64,000 nucleotides of DNA from Paraglaciecola sp. MB-3u-78 (lineage in GTDB: Bacteria > Pseudomonadota > Gammaproteobacteria > Enterobacterales > Alteromonadaceae): positions 620,001 through 684,000 of the forward strand of contig NZ_PJCF01000005.1 of the NCBI RefSeq assembly GCF_002835935.1. Reading direction: 5' to 3'. Every line of letters starts with the position of its first letter. Position 1 is the stretch's first letter. The notes beneath the pieces were generated by a model, which ran no database searches, was not told the origin of the DNA, and saw only the letters and a program-made list of their open reading frames with translations. Shown here piece after piece: positions 17,594-26,899 of this stretch. A program made the position numbers and the translations under genes.

Positions 17594-18418
17594 ATGAATA
17601 CATCGCCCCTAATATCTGTAATAACAGTTTGTTATAATGCAGAGAATGAATTAGAAACTACGATCGCGTCGGTAATAAATCAAACATATAAAAATATTGA
17701 ATATATTATCATTGATGGCTACTCAAAAGATAATTCGGTTGACTTAATTAAAAAACATGTAAAAAAGGCGCAAGAAAAGAACGTTAGTTTAAAGTGGATT
17801 AGTGAACCCGATGATGGGATTTACTCAGCGATGAATAAGGGAATATCCTTGGCTACCGGTAGTTCAATATTACTTTTAAATGCTGGTGACAGTCTAGGAA
17901 GTAATCATATCCAATTAACTATTGATCAATACGATGAGAGTTTGGAAAGTATAGTGGTATATTCGGACTATCAAAGATATTTTAGAGAACTGAATCTTTA
18001 TGAAGTAAGAGCCTCCTCTCTAATATTAGATACAGGGATGACGGTTTGTCATCAAAGTATGTTTATAGGGAAGAAAATCTATGAGAAATTTGGCTTGTAT
18101 TCTCTAAATTTTAAATTGGCATCAGATTACGAATTTGTTCTCAGATTAAAGTATTCAAACAATGTTGATTTTATAAAATCCAAGCGCTCAAATGAAGTAT
18201 ATTTCTTAATGGGAGGCGCTAGTTATACTAATTCAATATTTTCAAAAATAGAAGCGATGGAAATAAATAAAAAATATTTCGGCTTTTTTTCCGGCACTCA
18301 TTTAGTTTTTCTCTATGCTAATTTAAAAGGGTTATTTATGCAGATTTTACTTAACGCGACAAATAAAATATTAGGACCTGAGTTAATGAATTTAATTAGA
18401 GTGAAACGAAAAATATAA
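17594..18418 (+). CDS. GT2-family glycosyltransferase
   Basis: A 274-residue GT-A enzyme. LISVITVCYNAENELETTI (6-24) is the nucleotide-binding start, NIEYIIIDGYSKDNSVDLI the first Asp region, EPDDGIYSAMNKGISLATG (about 76-94) the conserved acceptor-side motif, and LLLNAGDS the metal-binding DxD equivalent (AGD). CHQSMFIGKK near 155 belongs to the WcaA-like subgroup. It is cytosolic with a hydrophobic C-terminal stretch (LVFLYANLKGLFMQILL) that could associate with the membrane. First of four closely linked genes; donor and acceptor sugars unknown. Confidence 0.85.
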   Translation: MNTSPLISVITVCYNAENELETTIASVINQTYKNIEYIIIDGYSKDNSVDLIKKHVKKAQEKNVSLKWISEPDDGIYSAMNKGISLATGSSILLLNAGDSLGSNHIQLTIDQYDESLESIVVYSDYQRYFRELNLYEVRASSLILDTGMTVCHQSMFIGKKIYEKFGLYSLNFKLASDYEFVLRLKYSNNVDFIKSKRSNEVYFLMGGASYTNSIFSKIEAMEINKKYFGFFSGTHLVFLYANLKGLFMQILLNATNKILGPELMNLIRVKRKI

Positions 18419-18463
18419 ATTTTTTATAAACATTAAATTTATTTTTATAGTAGTGGAAACTAA

Positions 18464-19198
18464 TTGAAACTAACAATAATAACCGTTTGTTATAATGATG
18501 CTTCAGCGCTCAACCGCACAATAGACTCGATTGAAGATCAAGAATTCGAATTAGAGCATGTCGTCATCGATGGAGGTTCAACCGATGGCACAGTGGAATT
18601 GCTTAAGAGTGCTCAGCTAAGGTGCAAAAACTTTATGTATTTAAGTGAGCCTGATAAAGGAGTTTATGATGCGATTAATAAAGGTGTCAAACTCAGTACA
18701 TCTGAATATTTACTGATATTAAATGCTGGTGACACTTTTGGGAGCAATGATGTAATCAAAGCCATTTTTTCATCTAGTTATTTTTCCAACCAATATTATT
18801 TGGTAGGTCGAGTTCGCTATTTGTACAAAACAGGGAAAGTTAAAAGTGACAATCCTAATTTTTCATCGAAAAAATATTTAGAGTGTTCCCACCAAGCTTT
18901 TATATATAAGAAAAGTTTGCATGATATTGTTGGATTTTACACTTTACTCTATAAATCAGCTTCTGATTATGATTTTTTTTCAAAGGTTTACAAAAAATAT
19001 GGGCTATTACAAACGGAAAAATATCCTTTTATTATTTCAATTAGAGAAAAATTTGGTGCGGACATGAGTGACTCTATGCAGCATACAGTGGAAATGATAA
19101 AAATAGATTATAAACACAATCGTTTAAGAGAAACCCTAGTTAAAAGGACTAAAGAGTTTTCTATTAAGTTAATAAAAGTAATGACGGTAAGGCAATGA
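18464..19198 (+). CDS. GT2-family glycosyltransferase (WcaE-like)
   Basis: A 244-residue GT-A enzyme: KLTIITVCYNDASALNRTIDS (2-22), LEHVVIDGGSTDGTVELL (about 30-47), EPDKGVYDAINKGVKLST (about 64-81) and LILNAGDTFGSND (about 87-99). SASDYDFFSKV carries the usual acceptor-side Asp. It starts with TTG at 18464; no better start is seen and the start motif is intact. It overlaps the next gene by ATGA. It resembles the preceding GT2, so the pair may add successive residues of the same repeat unit. Confidence 0.83.
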   Translation: MKLTIITVCYNDASALNRTIDSIEDQEFELEHVVIDGGSTDGTVELLKSAQLRCKNFMYLSEPDKGVYDAINKGVKLSTSEYLLILNAGDTFGSNDVIKAIFSSSYFSNQYYLVGRVRYLYKTGKVKSDNPNFSSKKYLECSHQAFIYKKSLHDIVGFYTLLYKSASDYDFFSKVYKKYGLLQTEKYPFIISIREKFGADMSDSMQHTVEMIKIDYKHNRLRETLVKRTKEFSIKLIKVMTVRQ

Positions 19199-20271
19199 AG
19201 TATATTTTTTCTTCTCCGTATTATCTGAATAATCGTGCTACCGGGGCCAATAAACGTTTTGAAAGGATCCTTTATGAACTTCAGGGAAAATATGAGGTCT
19301 GCATTGTTGTAACTAAGGGGCAGGTGCCGTTAGACATTAGTTCCTCGGTTTCTGTTTATGAAATACCACTATTTGTCGCAGAAAGACGACTTTTGACTTT
19401 TATTTATTTGAATTTTTTATACCTTTATTTTGCTTTCTGTAAAAATGTGCTCATCAGTGATTTTAATCCGATCCCCGTATCAGGTTTTTTTTCCAAGCGA
19501 CAATTTCAACTAATACATGACGCAAGAATATTTGATGGCTTCGGAAGATGGAGCAAATTGTCTTCAATGTTGATGAGGTTACAATGGAAATATGTAAGGA
19601 ATAAAATTGTTGTGTCGCAGTTCACTAAAGACTGCCTTTGTAACGAGTTATCAATTAGGGAGTCTTCGGTTGTTGTAAGTTATAACGGTATATTACCTTC
19701 TGATTTTGATACAAGTTCAAATAAAAATAGAGAGATTGATCTTCTTTACGTAGCTACATTCGAAGAGAGAAAAAATCACATTAATTTAGTCAAAGCACTT
19801 AGCCTGGTAGATCAACCATTAACAGTTATTTTTCTTGGTAAAGATTTGGGGTTAAAATCTGAAGTGGAAAAAGAAGCTTTGAAACTAGAACGTCATAAGA
19901 TTACTTTTTTAGATTCTGTTTCTGAAACTGAATTAGCTGAGCTATATAGAAATAGTAAAATTTTTATAAGCCCTTCATTATATGAAGGATTTGGTATGCC
20001 AATACTCGAAGCTTATGCATATGGCTGTAAAGTGCTTTGTTCTAATATTCCTATATTTCATGAAGTACTAGGTAAATATGCTTCATATTTTGATCCGAAA
20101 AATGGTGAAAATATTGCCGCTCTTATAATTGACGCCCATTTTTATTACGATCAAAAAGATGCTGTTGCTATCAATATCTTGCCACAATTTTTGTGGCCGA
20201 AAATATGCGAGGAATTACAGACTAATATTTGCATTAGTCTGGGCAACTCCCAATCAAAATTTTTAAAATGA
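19195..20271 (+). CDS. GT4-family glycosyltransferase
   Basis: A 358-residue GT-B retaining transferase. NRATGANKRFERILYEL (about 12-28) is the N-terminal acceptor side, DLLYVATFEERKNHINLVKAL (about 183-203) the start of the nucleotide domain and SPSLYEGFGMPILEAYAYG (about 262-280) the EX7E donor motif. It overlaps both neighbours by 4 bases (ATGA), so GT2, GT4 and Wzy are translationally coupled. Mannose- or rhamnose-type donors are usual in this family, but the donor cannot be read here. Confidence 0.88.
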   Translation: MKYIFSSPYYLNNRATGANKRFERILYELQGKYEVCIVVTKGQVPLDISSSVSVYEIPLFVAERRLLTFIYLNFLYLYFAFCKNVLISDFNPIPVSGFFSKRQFQLIHDARIFDGFGRWSKLSSMLMRLQWKYVRNKIVVSQFTKDCLCNELSIRESSVVVSYNGILPSDFDTSSNKNREIDLLYVATFEERKNHINLVKALSLVDQPLTVIFLGKDLGLKSEVEKEALKLERHKITFLDSVSETELAELYRNSKIFISPSLYEGFGMPILEAYAYGCKVLCSNIPIFHEVLGKYASYFDPKNGENIAALIIDAHFYYDQKDAVAINILPQFLWPKICEELQTNICISLGNSQSKFLK

Positions 20272-21452
20272 TAGATCACAATTTTTGTGCTCGCACCATA
20301 GATGTCTACTTGGCTAGACTGCTTTTTATTCAGTTTGCTGTAACTACTAGTCCTCTTTTTGATTATATCGGAGCTCCTTCAAGCATCTTAACTGTTTTAT
20401 TTTTTTTGGTGTCAATGAGCTTTATTGGATTTTATGTCGCAGATGTTAGTCGGCGTTATATTTTATTTTCATGTGTTATTTTTTCTATTTTCATATTCTT
20501 TGCTATTTATTGGGGGGACTTTAAACTTGGTTTTTATCCAATCTACTTTATTCAGTCATTAATCATATTTTCTTCACTATCTTTTTTAGGAGTAAAATTA
20601 TTTGCAAGATACATGTTTTTTTACATGTTTTTAATCGTATTTTTTTCTGTATTATCTTCTATTTATTTTTTACTTGGTGGAGGCCCCTTATTTAGTATTT
20701 TAAACACTGATGGCCGCATTAATAATATGTACCTACTTTCTTTTTCTAACTCGAATAATGGTTTTTTAATCCGACCATCTGGCTCTTTTGATGAAGCTGG
20801 AGCATTATCATTTCACCTTTGTATGATTTTGGCTTTCAGACGCATGACTGGCCAAAATAACAAATTTGATTTGCCTGTACTCTTTATGGGATTTGTGACC
20901 TTGAGTTTGGCCCATTTAGTTTTTAGTTTCATGTATTTTTTATCACTAATAAAAAACATTAAATCTTTTTTTCAATATCTTTTTATCTTCTTTATAGTCG
21001 TATCCAGTAGCTTGTTTTTTTTAAAAGATACTTCTATCGGGAGTTACGCTCAATCCCGAATGACTATAAATGAGGACGGTAGTTTACGTGGTGATTCAAG
21101 GTCCGGTTTGATATCAAACGCATTTTCAAAAATTGACAGTAGTATTCTATTTGCGGGTATAGACTCAAAGTGCATGACCTCTTACTCTGATTGTGTAAGA
21201 AAATATGGTGCGATGGGAGAAAATCCAATTTCACCTTTAATCTTTATGGGCGTCATATTATCACTTCCTTACTATATGTTTTTAATTATATTAGTTACTT
21301 TTCCTAGAGGGACTGGAAATAAAATTATTGGCTTATCAATCGCTTTACTATTCATGCAGCGCCCCTATTTCTATCACATTGGATATACTATGTGGGTAGC
21401 ACTCTTACTCATTTATTTATTTGGAAAACATCGGGTCAGTAATCAGAATTAA
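20268..21452 (+). CDS. wzy: Wzy-type O-antigen/capsule polymerase candidate
   Basis: A 394-residue very hydrophobic protein with about ten to twelve membrane spans and one larger periplasmic loop (about 225-300) holding RMTINEDGSLRGDSRSGLI, a pattern like the arginine-containing loops of Wzy/O-antigen ligase proteins. Wzy proteins are too divergent to name by motif; the call rests on topology, length and position after the glycosyltransferases and with a wzx in the same region. A WaaL-type ligase is the alternative. ATGA overlap with the upstream GT4. Confidence 0.7.
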   Translation: MIDHNFCARTIDVYLARLLFIQFAVTTSPLFDYIGAPSSILTVLFFLVSMSFIGFYVADVSRRYILFSCVIFSIFIFFAIYWGDFKLGFYPIYFIQSLIIFSSLSFLGVKLFARYMFFYMFLIVFFSVLSSIYFLLGGGPLFSILNTDGRINNMYLLSFSNSNNGFLIRPSGSFDEAGALSFHLCMILAFRRMTGQNNKFDLPVLFMGFVTLSLAHLVFSFMYFLSLIKNIKSFFQYLFIFFIVVSSSLFFLKDTSIGSYAQSRMTINEDGSLRGDSRSGLISNAFSKIDSSILFAGIDSKCMTSYSDCVRKYGAMGENPISPLIFMGVILSLPYYMFLIILVTFPRGTGNKIIGLSIALLFMQRPYFYHIGYTMWVALLLIYLFGKHRVSNQN

Positions 21453-21946
21453 AAAGTAAGCGATCATTTTGGGACGTATTCCCCCTTGCTATTGCAAGCG
21501 TAAAATACCCGTCATTGATATTCATTTTTAGGAGCAAGTATCAATGACTAAAACGAGGCGTACTCGACAGCAGTTGCTTGAACCAGTCGTGGTGACCTAC
21601 GGCATAATCAAATATCTCAGACCACCTTTCTGCTACTGCTATCACGCCACAAAGTGTGACGTCACACATCACACAAGAGATAAGTGACTTTAGCTAATTG
21701 AGGTTTGTCGGTAATGGTACTGCAATGAGTAGTAAACGCTTCGAGATACATAAAAAGCTCCACAAAAGGGAGTATAAGATCACAGCTAACAATAAAATCA
21801 AAGAATTATCTTAACGTAAAAGACCAATTGTCTAAAAAACGTTCACTATCTTACCCTGATAATAGGATAGCCTAAAACAGACTTCCCAACATTTTCCTTT
21901 ATATCTATAATCCCTTGAATATTACTTTATTTTCAGAATCAATAAC
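21453..21946. other. Spacer between wzy and the IS3 element
   Basis: About 490 bases without a supported gene. An ATG at 21544 after TTAGGAGC opens a short frame (MTKTRRTRQQLLEPVVVTYG...) of some 47 codons with a good ribosome site, possibly the decayed start of a transposase; no family is recognised. A perfect 14-base palindrome, GTGTGACGTCACAC, lies at 21654-21667. Confidence 0.35.
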
Positions 21947-22010
21947 TGACGTGGTTAACTAGATCCGACTACCTCAGTTAAGACATAATAAGCTTAACTG
22001 GAGATAGATA

Positions 22011-22304
22011 ATGACAGCACGTAAGAAATACTCAAAAGAATTTAAATTGGATGCCATCGCATTGGTGGTAGAGCAAAAATACAGTCGAGTCGAGGCCGCT
22101 AGGAATTTAGGCCTCAGTCCTCAGATACTCGGTCGTTGGCTCAAAGAGGCCGAAGACGATGATGGTCATGCTTTTCGAGGTAACGGCACCCTGACACCCG
22201 AACAAGCCGAAATCCGCAGCTTGAAGGGGCAAGTCAAGCGTCTCGAAATGGAGCGTGAAATATTAAAAAAAGCGACGGTCTTCTTTGCCAAAGAAACGAA
22301 GTGA
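22011..22304 (+). CDS. IS3-family transposase OrfA (helix-turn-helix)
   Basis: A 97-residue DNA-binding protein. KYSKEFKLDAIALVVEQKYSRVEAARNLGLSPQILGRWLKE is the helix-turn-helix that recognises the element ends, and IRSLKGQVKRLEMEREILKKATVFFAKE is the C-terminal leucine zipper. The heptamer A-AAA-AAG context at 22265-22272 (seven A then G, in frame TTA AAA AAA GCG) is a typical -1 slippage site. A shift there enters the orfB frame and yields the OrfAB fusion transposase. ATG 22011 follows GGAGAT. Confidence 0.93.
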   Translation: MTARKKYSKEFKLDAIALVVEQKYSRVEAARNLGLSPQILGRWLKEAEDDDGHAFRGNGTLTPEQAEIRSLKGQVKRLEMEREILKKATVFFAKETK

Positions 22305-23179
22305 AGTATTCGTTTATTACCCGATATAAGAAGACCTGGCCTGTGCGCTTAATGTGCAGGCTGCTCGGTGTACAAAGTAACAATTATTACAGTTATCAGA
22401 AGCGTCAAACGAATAAACCTGATGATCTAACGCATCAAGAGATGCTGGAATGGGTAAAGGATATCGCCAAGTTCAGCGATAATACCTATGGCGAACGACG
22501 CATTCAAAAAGTATTGAATGCGCTGAGCTTTCCTGTGAGTCGCAGGAAAACAGCCCAATTGATGAAAGAAGCAGGCGTGTGGGTGCGGTATAAAAAGAAA
22601 TATAAAGCCACCACCAACAGTGACCATAAAAAGCCTATTTATGACAATGTACTTAAGCAAGACTTTGTAGCACAAAAGCCTGACCAAGCTTATGTGCAAG
22701 ATATCACCTACGTTTGGACATCAGAAGGCTGGTTGTATTTAGCTGTGGTGATTGATTTATATTCACGCAAAGTCGTGGGTTGGAGTATGAGTTCAAGAAT
22801 GAAGGCCAGTTTAGTCTGTGACGCATTAACCATGGCGATATGGCAACGACAACCGAAAGCAGGATTGATTGTGCATTCAGATCAAGGCGTACAGTACGCC
22901 AGCAAAGCTTATCGACGCCTTATAAAGACATATGGTTTTGTAGGGAGCATGAGTAAAAAAGGATGTTGCTGGGACAATGCTGTAGCAGAAAGTTTCTTTG
23001 GAAGCCTAAAACAAGAGCGGGTGCATTGGCGCAATTACTCAACACGATTTAGCGCCCAACAAGATATATTGAATTACATGACCATGTGGTACAACAGCCA
23101 TAGACTTCATTCGTACTTGGATTACCAAAGTCCTAATGACTTTGAAAGAGAAAACAATGAATTACAAAAAGTAGCTTAA
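22301..23179 (+). CDS. IS3-family transposase OrfB (DDE catalytic subunit)
   Basis: A 292-residue rve-domain protein. VQDITYVWTSEGWLYLAVVID contains the first Asp (QDITYV), VHSDQGVQYAS the second, and NAVAESFFGSLKQE the Glu of the DDE triad; NSHRLHSYLDYQSPNDFE is the family's usual end. The HTH_21-like N-terminus (WVKDIAKFSDNTYGERRIQKVL) is intact. GTG at 22301 overlaps the orfA stop, and the frame is reachable from orfA by -1 frameshifting at 22265-22272. No defects seen. Confidence 0.95.
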   Translation: MKYSFITRYKKTWPVRLMCRLLGVQSNNYYSYQKRQTNKPDDLTHQEMLEWVKDIAKFSDNTYGERRIQKVLNALSFPVSRRKTAQLMKEAGVWVRYKKKYKATTNSDHKKPIYDNVLKQDFVAQKPDQAYVQDITYVWTSEGWLYLAVVIDLYSRKVVGWSMSSRMKASLVCDALTMAIWQRQPKAGLIVHSDQGVQYASKAYRRLIKTYGFVGSMSKKGCCWDNAVAESFFGSLKQERVHWRNYSTRFSAQQDILNYMTMWYNSHRLHSYLDYQSPNDFERENNELQKVA

Positions 23180-23336
23180 CTAAGGTGGTCGTATTAGGTT
23201 GACCACGTCAAACACCAATTGTAGACTTGCAATGTCCTCCTCCTCCTTCAACGTAAGCGCCAAATAAACCCACGGTCTTATTTTACCATTACCGCTGGTG
23301 CATAATTTCGTCACTGAAATCAAGTGAGGAAATGAC

Positions 23337-23639
23337 ATGTCAAAACAACCCATCATCTTTTGGCAGCAACACGTAAGCCAATGGAAGGATTCAGCATTAA
23401 CACAAACGCAGTATTGTAAAAAGCATCAACTAAACCCGCAGCGACTAAGTCACCATAAGCGTAGATTAGAAACGCAAGAAACAGCACCGGTCAAAACGGG
23501 TTTCATTGCATTGCCTATTCCAGAGTATTTACCCAAGCCAGAATTATTAACGCTGCACTTCGCCAATGGCCTGTCGTTATCGGGTATTGCGCCCAATAAT
23601 ATCGATGTGGTGAAACAGCTAACGGCGGCATTGTCATGA
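23337..23639 (+). CDS. tnpA: IS66 accessory protein TnpA
   Basis: A 100-residue protein with the pattern of IS66 OrfA: FWQQHVSQWKDSALTQTQYCKKHQLNPQRLSHHKRRLE, a helix-turn-helix-like segment needed for transposition, then a short tail ending LHFANGLSLSGIAPNNIDVVKQLTAAL. Stop overlaps the tnpB start (ATGA at 23636). ATG 23337 follows AGTGAGGAAATG. Confidence 0.9.
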   Translation: MSKQPIIFWQQHVSQWKDSALTQTQYCKKHQLNPQRLSHHKRRLETQETAPVKTGFIALPIPEYLPKPELLTLHFANGLSLSGIAPNNIDVVKQLTAALS

Positions 23640-24001
23640 CAAGTGCGATGCGCCCGTGCATGTCGCTTACGCATATTTATCTATATCCGCAGGCAATTGA
23701 CTTCCGTAAGTCATTTCGAGGCATTAGCGCCATTGTCGAATGTGAGTTGGGTCACAACCCTTTTTCGGGTCACTTGTATGTGTTCACCAATAAACGGCGC
23801 ACTAAAATCAAATGTCTGTTCTGGGAAAACAATGGTTTCGTGCTGTATTACAAAAGCCTAGAGGAAGATAGATTCATTTGGCCGAGGTGTGAAAAGGAGG
23901 TGATAACACTCAACGGCCAGCAAATAAACTGGCTACTTGATGGTCTTGATATTAGTGCCATGAAGGGCCATAAAAAGTTGCATTTCGACAGTGTTTTTTA
24001 G
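23636..24001 (+). CDS. tnpB: IS66 accessory protein TnpB (Orf2)
   Basis: A 121-residue protein of the IS66 Orf2-like family: IYLYPQAIDFRKSFRGISAIVE (about 14-35), HNPFSGHLYVFTNKRRTKIKCLFWENNGFVLYYKSLEEDRF and WLLDGLDI are all family hallmarks. Required with TnpA and TnpC for transposition; molecular role in the family is not settled. The frame is intact; initiation could be at 23636 or at an internal Met nearer the conserved start. Confidence 0.93.
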   Translation: MTSAMRPCMSLTHIYLYPQAIDFRKSFRGISAIVECELGHNPFSGHLYVFTNKRRTKIKCLFWENNGFVLYYKSLEEDRFIWPRCEKEVITLNGQQINWLLDGLDISAMKGHKKLHFDSVF

Positions 24002-24036
24002 GGCTTTTTAGCCTCAAGTTTAGTATAATATCGGGC

Positions 24037-25653
24037 ATGAAATTACCGCCCAACACCCATAAAAACAAGGCTTTTAGCGACACCGATACCATGTCAAGGT
24101 TGCAAGCTATGCTGTCTGAAAAAGACGGGGTGATTGGGGAAAAAGAAACACTGATTGCAGAGCAAAGTGACATCATCGAAAAGAAGTCTGATGTCATCGA
24201 TTCACTTAAAAAGCGCGTTGAGTTACTCGAAGAGTATTTACGCTTATCTAATAGCAAACGCTTTGGCAGCAGCTCTGAACAAACCCCGCCAGAGCAAGGT
24301 AACTTGTTCAACGAAGCCGAAGCGACCAGTGAGCCAGAACAAACTGAGCCTGAGTTACCGACCACAAGCGAGCCTAAAGCCAAAACCGGTCGCAAACCCT
24401 TTGCTAAAAACCTACCACGCACCCAAGTGTTTGCGTATTTGTCAGATACTGAAAAAGAAGGCGCAATCAATACCTTCTTTGTGAAAGTCAGAGAAGAGCT
24501 AGATATTATCCCTGCCAAAGTACAGGTACTAGAGTACATGCAGGAAAAGGCGGTGTTTAAAGACGAACAAGGCACAACCACCATGAAAGCGGCTGAGGTC
24601 ATTAAACACCCTGTACCCAAAGCCATGGGCAGTATCAACTTAATGACCTACATCATTATTGCTAAATACGCCGATGGCATGCCGCTTTATCGATTAGAGG
24701 GGATTATCGAACGATACGGGGGCAGCATATCAAGAACAACACTCGCCAACTATGTCATTGCGCTAGGCAAACAAATCCAACCCTTAATTAACTTATTAAG
24801 GGAGACTCAGCATGCCGGCTCACTCATTATGGCGGATGAAACCCGCATTCAGGTATTAAAAGAGCCAGGGCTTGCGCCCACGGGCGATAAATTTATGTGG
24901 GTGACACTCGGCGGTAAAGCCGACCAACAAAGCGTGCTGTTTGACTATGACCCATCGCGTGCTCGCCATGTGCCTATGCGCTTGCTACATGGATTTACTC
25001 ATGGCTACCTGCAAACCGACGGTTATGCAGGTTACAACGAAGTGTGCCGCAAAAACCAGCTCATTCAATTAGGCTGTATGGATCACGCTCGCCGCAAATT
25101 CATCGAGGCACAGCAATCACAACCTAAAGGGAAAAAAATAAAAGCCAGCAAAGCCGACATGGCCTTGAGCCTGATTAACAAGCTCTATGGGATTGAGCGC
25201 ACCATCAAACATGCTAGCAATGAGAAAAGACTGGCCGTTCGCCAAGCTAAGAGCATGCCGATATTAAACACACTGCAGGCATGGCTCACGGCAAACAAAC
25301 CGCGCGTGGCCACCGACAGTTTAACTGGCAAGGCCATGACCTACTTGCATAATCAGTGGGATAAACTCACTGTGTATTGCACAGATGGGCAGCTTCGCAT
25401 CAGTAACATTATGGCTGAAAACGCCATTCGCCCTTTTGCCGTTGGGAGGCGTGCATGGTTATTCGCCGACACACCTGCTGGCGCAAACGCCAGTGCCGCA
25501 CATTACAGCTTGATTGAAACCGCTCGGTTACATGGCATTGAGCCATACGCATATCTCAATACTATATTCAAAGCGATACCCTATGCGGAAACGGTGGAAG
25601 ATTTTGAAGCGTTATTGCCGTGGAACTATAAGCGCAGTATTACGACTGTTTGA
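24037..25653 (+). CDS. tnpC: IS66-family transposase TnpC
   Basis: A 538-residue transposase. Residues 20-75 form a leucine zipper/coiled coil (LQAMLSEKDGVIGEKETLIAEQ..), followed by the RLSNSKRFGSSSEQ linker, a zinc-like helical region, and the DDE domain: IMADETRIQVLKEPG with the first Asp, LQTDGYAGYNE the second and NAIRPFAVGRRAWLFADTPAGANASA the Glu region (AENAIRPF). The C-terminus PYAYLNTIFKAIPYAETVEDFEALLPWNY is typical. Complete and apparently functional. Confidence 0.95.
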   Translation: MKLPPNTHKNKAFSDTDTMSRLQAMLSEKDGVIGEKETLIAEQSDIIEKKSDVIDSLKKRVELLEEYLRLSNSKRFGSSSEQTPPEQGNLFNEAEATSEPEQTEPELPTTSEPKAKTGRKPFAKNLPRTQVFAYLSDTEKEGAINTFFVKVREELDIIPAKVQVLEYMQEKAVFKDEQGTTTMKAAEVIKHPVPKAMGSINLMTYIIIAKYADGMPLYRLEGIIERYGGSISRTTLANYVIALGKQIQPLINLLRETQHAGSLIMADETRIQVLKEPGLAPTGDKFMWVTLGGKADQQSVLFDYDPSRARHVPMRLLHGFTHGYLQTDGYAGYNEVCRKNQLIQLGCMDHARRKFIEAQQSQPKGKKIKASKADMALSLINKLYGIERTIKHASNEKRLAVRQAKSMPILNTLQAWLTANKPRVATDSLTGKAMTYLHNQWDKLTVYCTDGQLRISNIMAENAIRPFAVGRRAWLFADTPAGANASAAHYSLIETARLHGIEPYAYLNTIFKAIPYAETVEDFEALLPWNYKRSITTV

Positions 25654-25716
25654 TACGTGGGTTGATTAGCCGCTTACCCTTCAACAACTAATATTAAATT
25701 ATTTTTAGCCTTCATA

Positions 25717-26649
25717 TTACATTTTATCCCCCATCTGAATATCAATAGAGTATTTATCAAATAGATTTAATTTATCCTCTTTTTTATTAGGCTGCATAAC
25801 AGTATAAAAACCCTCAACAGACTCAAAGTTCATTTTTTCACAACTGTCAATAATTCTCTTTTGGGTTGAGAAATAAATTATTCCTTTATTCTTTTTTAAT
25901 AATGCCCAATGTGCAAGAGATTGCATCGAAAATTGAAATTCGTCTAAACTAGAGTAAGTTAACAAATGAAGTTTAATTTTATCACTTGTTTCTTCTATTA
26001 CAGCATATTGTCTTCCAAATTTAAGTAACTGGATATCACCTTTTCTATTGAAATACTGATTTGTAAAACTTTCTATATTATAATGATAAGCTAATTTTCC
26101 TTCCATCATATCGTTACGTTTTTTTAATAACGATTCAATATGTTTCTCAATTTCAGATTGCTCAACTATTTCAATAGCAGCTAAGTTTTTAGGGGAACTA
26201 TCTACTTTAGATGATGAAAATAAATATGCTGACTCTACCAGTTTAGCTCCTGCACTTTCTAGTCTTCTATAACTTGCATTGCTTTTAGTTACAAAAGCAG
26301 TCAAATATTCGCATTTCTTTTGCTTTGCTAAATCTACTGATATATTAATTATTTCTGTAAAACACCCTTTCCCTCTTGCTGTTGGTAGCGTCCATGAACC
26401 CGTCATTATTCCAACATCCAACTTCTCTTTCAGTAAGTTAGATGTGATCTTTCTGTAAGTAAGCCCTGAGCCAGCTAATAATAAATCTTCCTCTGATTTC
26501 AATATCATTATATCAGATGAATAACTTTCAGCCTCCCTTTTAAAAACCCAATCATAATCAGCCATAACCCCCCACCCGTTAAAGCACTCGTTCAGTGAGT
26601 CTAAATATTGGTTTTCATAATTTGCTGGATTTATATCTATATTAAGCAT
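25717..26649 (-). CDS. GNAT-family N-acetyltransferase (minus strand)
   Basis: A 310-residue protein. GIMTGSWTLPTARGKGCFTEIINISVDLAKQKKCEYLTAFVTKSNASYRRLESAGAKLV is a clear GNAT core: R-G-K-G-C is the acyl-CoA pyrophosphate loop, followed by the helix and the N.ASYR..E..G strand. The N-terminal NECFNGWGVMADYDWVFKRE resembles nonulosonate-cluster acyltransferases. It is the only intact gene of a minus-strand set whose upstream genes (legC and deacetylase remnants) are decayed. Its ATG is at 26647-26649 with AGGAGTTAAT-like sequence upstream (AATTAAGG). Its own promoter may be lost; expression is uncertain. Confidence 0.75.
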   Translation of the reverse strand: MLNIDINPANYENQYLDSLNECFNGWGVMADYDWVFKREAESYSSDIMILKSEEDLLLAGSGLTYRKITSNLLKEKLDVGIMTGSWTLPTARGKGCFTEIINISVDLAKQKKCEYLTAFVTKSNASYRRLESAGAKLVESAYLFSSSKVDSSPKNLAAIEIVEQSEIEKHIESLLKKRNDMMEGKLAYHYNIESFTNQYFNRKGDIQLLKFGRQYAVIEETSDKIKLHLLTYSSLDEFQFSMQSLAHWALLKKNKGIIYFSTQKRIIDSCEKMNFESVEGFYTVMQPNKKEDKLNLFDKYSIDIQMGDKM

Positions 26650-26899
26650 ACCTTAATTATTAACTCCTATGTTATTAGTCATCGATCCATACTCGTCCAC
26701 CATAAATATTCTCCATATTTTTCTTCTAGGCGAGTCAATAAAACATCTAAATAATTCATATACGTTTCGTCCACACCATAAAATGATGTATATCCAAAGA
26801 TAGCTTTTACAATATAAAATATGAGCTCTAATTAAAAGTAACCAACCATTTTCTATAATTGCTTCCACTCCTCCACTGGTGAAGTAGCGTGAAAGTTAG

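Larger units (their letters stand above)
21947..23210 (+). mobile_element. Complete IS3-family insertion sequence (1264 bp)
   Basis: The left end at 21947 starts TGACGTGGT and the right end at 23202-23210 is ACCACGTCA, its exact inverse. The imperfect terminal inverted repeats extend about 36 bases, up to CAGTTAAG on the left and CTTAACTAAG on the right. AAC directly before (21944-21946) and directly after (23211-23213) is a 3-bp target duplication, as usual for IS3 elements. It encodes intact orfA and orfB joined by a potential frameshift site. Both genes are open, so the insertion is probably recent and active. Confidence 0.92.
23253..25677 (+). mobile_element. Complete IS66-family insertion sequence (2425 bp)
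   Basis: The left end GTAAGCGCCAAATAAACCCA at 23253 and the right end (inverse reads GTAAGCGGCTAATCAACCCA, ending at 25677) are terminal inverted repeats with the GTAAGCG tip typical of IS66. CCTTCAAC occurs directly before (23245-23252) and directly after (25678-25685), an exact 8-bp target duplication as expected for the family. It encodes intact tnpA, tnpB and tnpC. It lies only 42 bases from the IS3 element and ends about 40 bases past the stop of the minus-strand GNAT gene. Confidence 0.95.

Noticed and set aside
21654-21667. Palindrome GTGTGACGTCACAC
   Set aside because: A perfect 14-base palindrome, but it is isolated in a non-coding spacer with no gene start nearby, so no regulatory role can be supported.
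26653-26868. Minus-strand open frame of 71 codons upstream of the GNAT gene
   Set aside because: Composition and position indicate it is a frame through the decayed deacetylase gene, not a separate protein.
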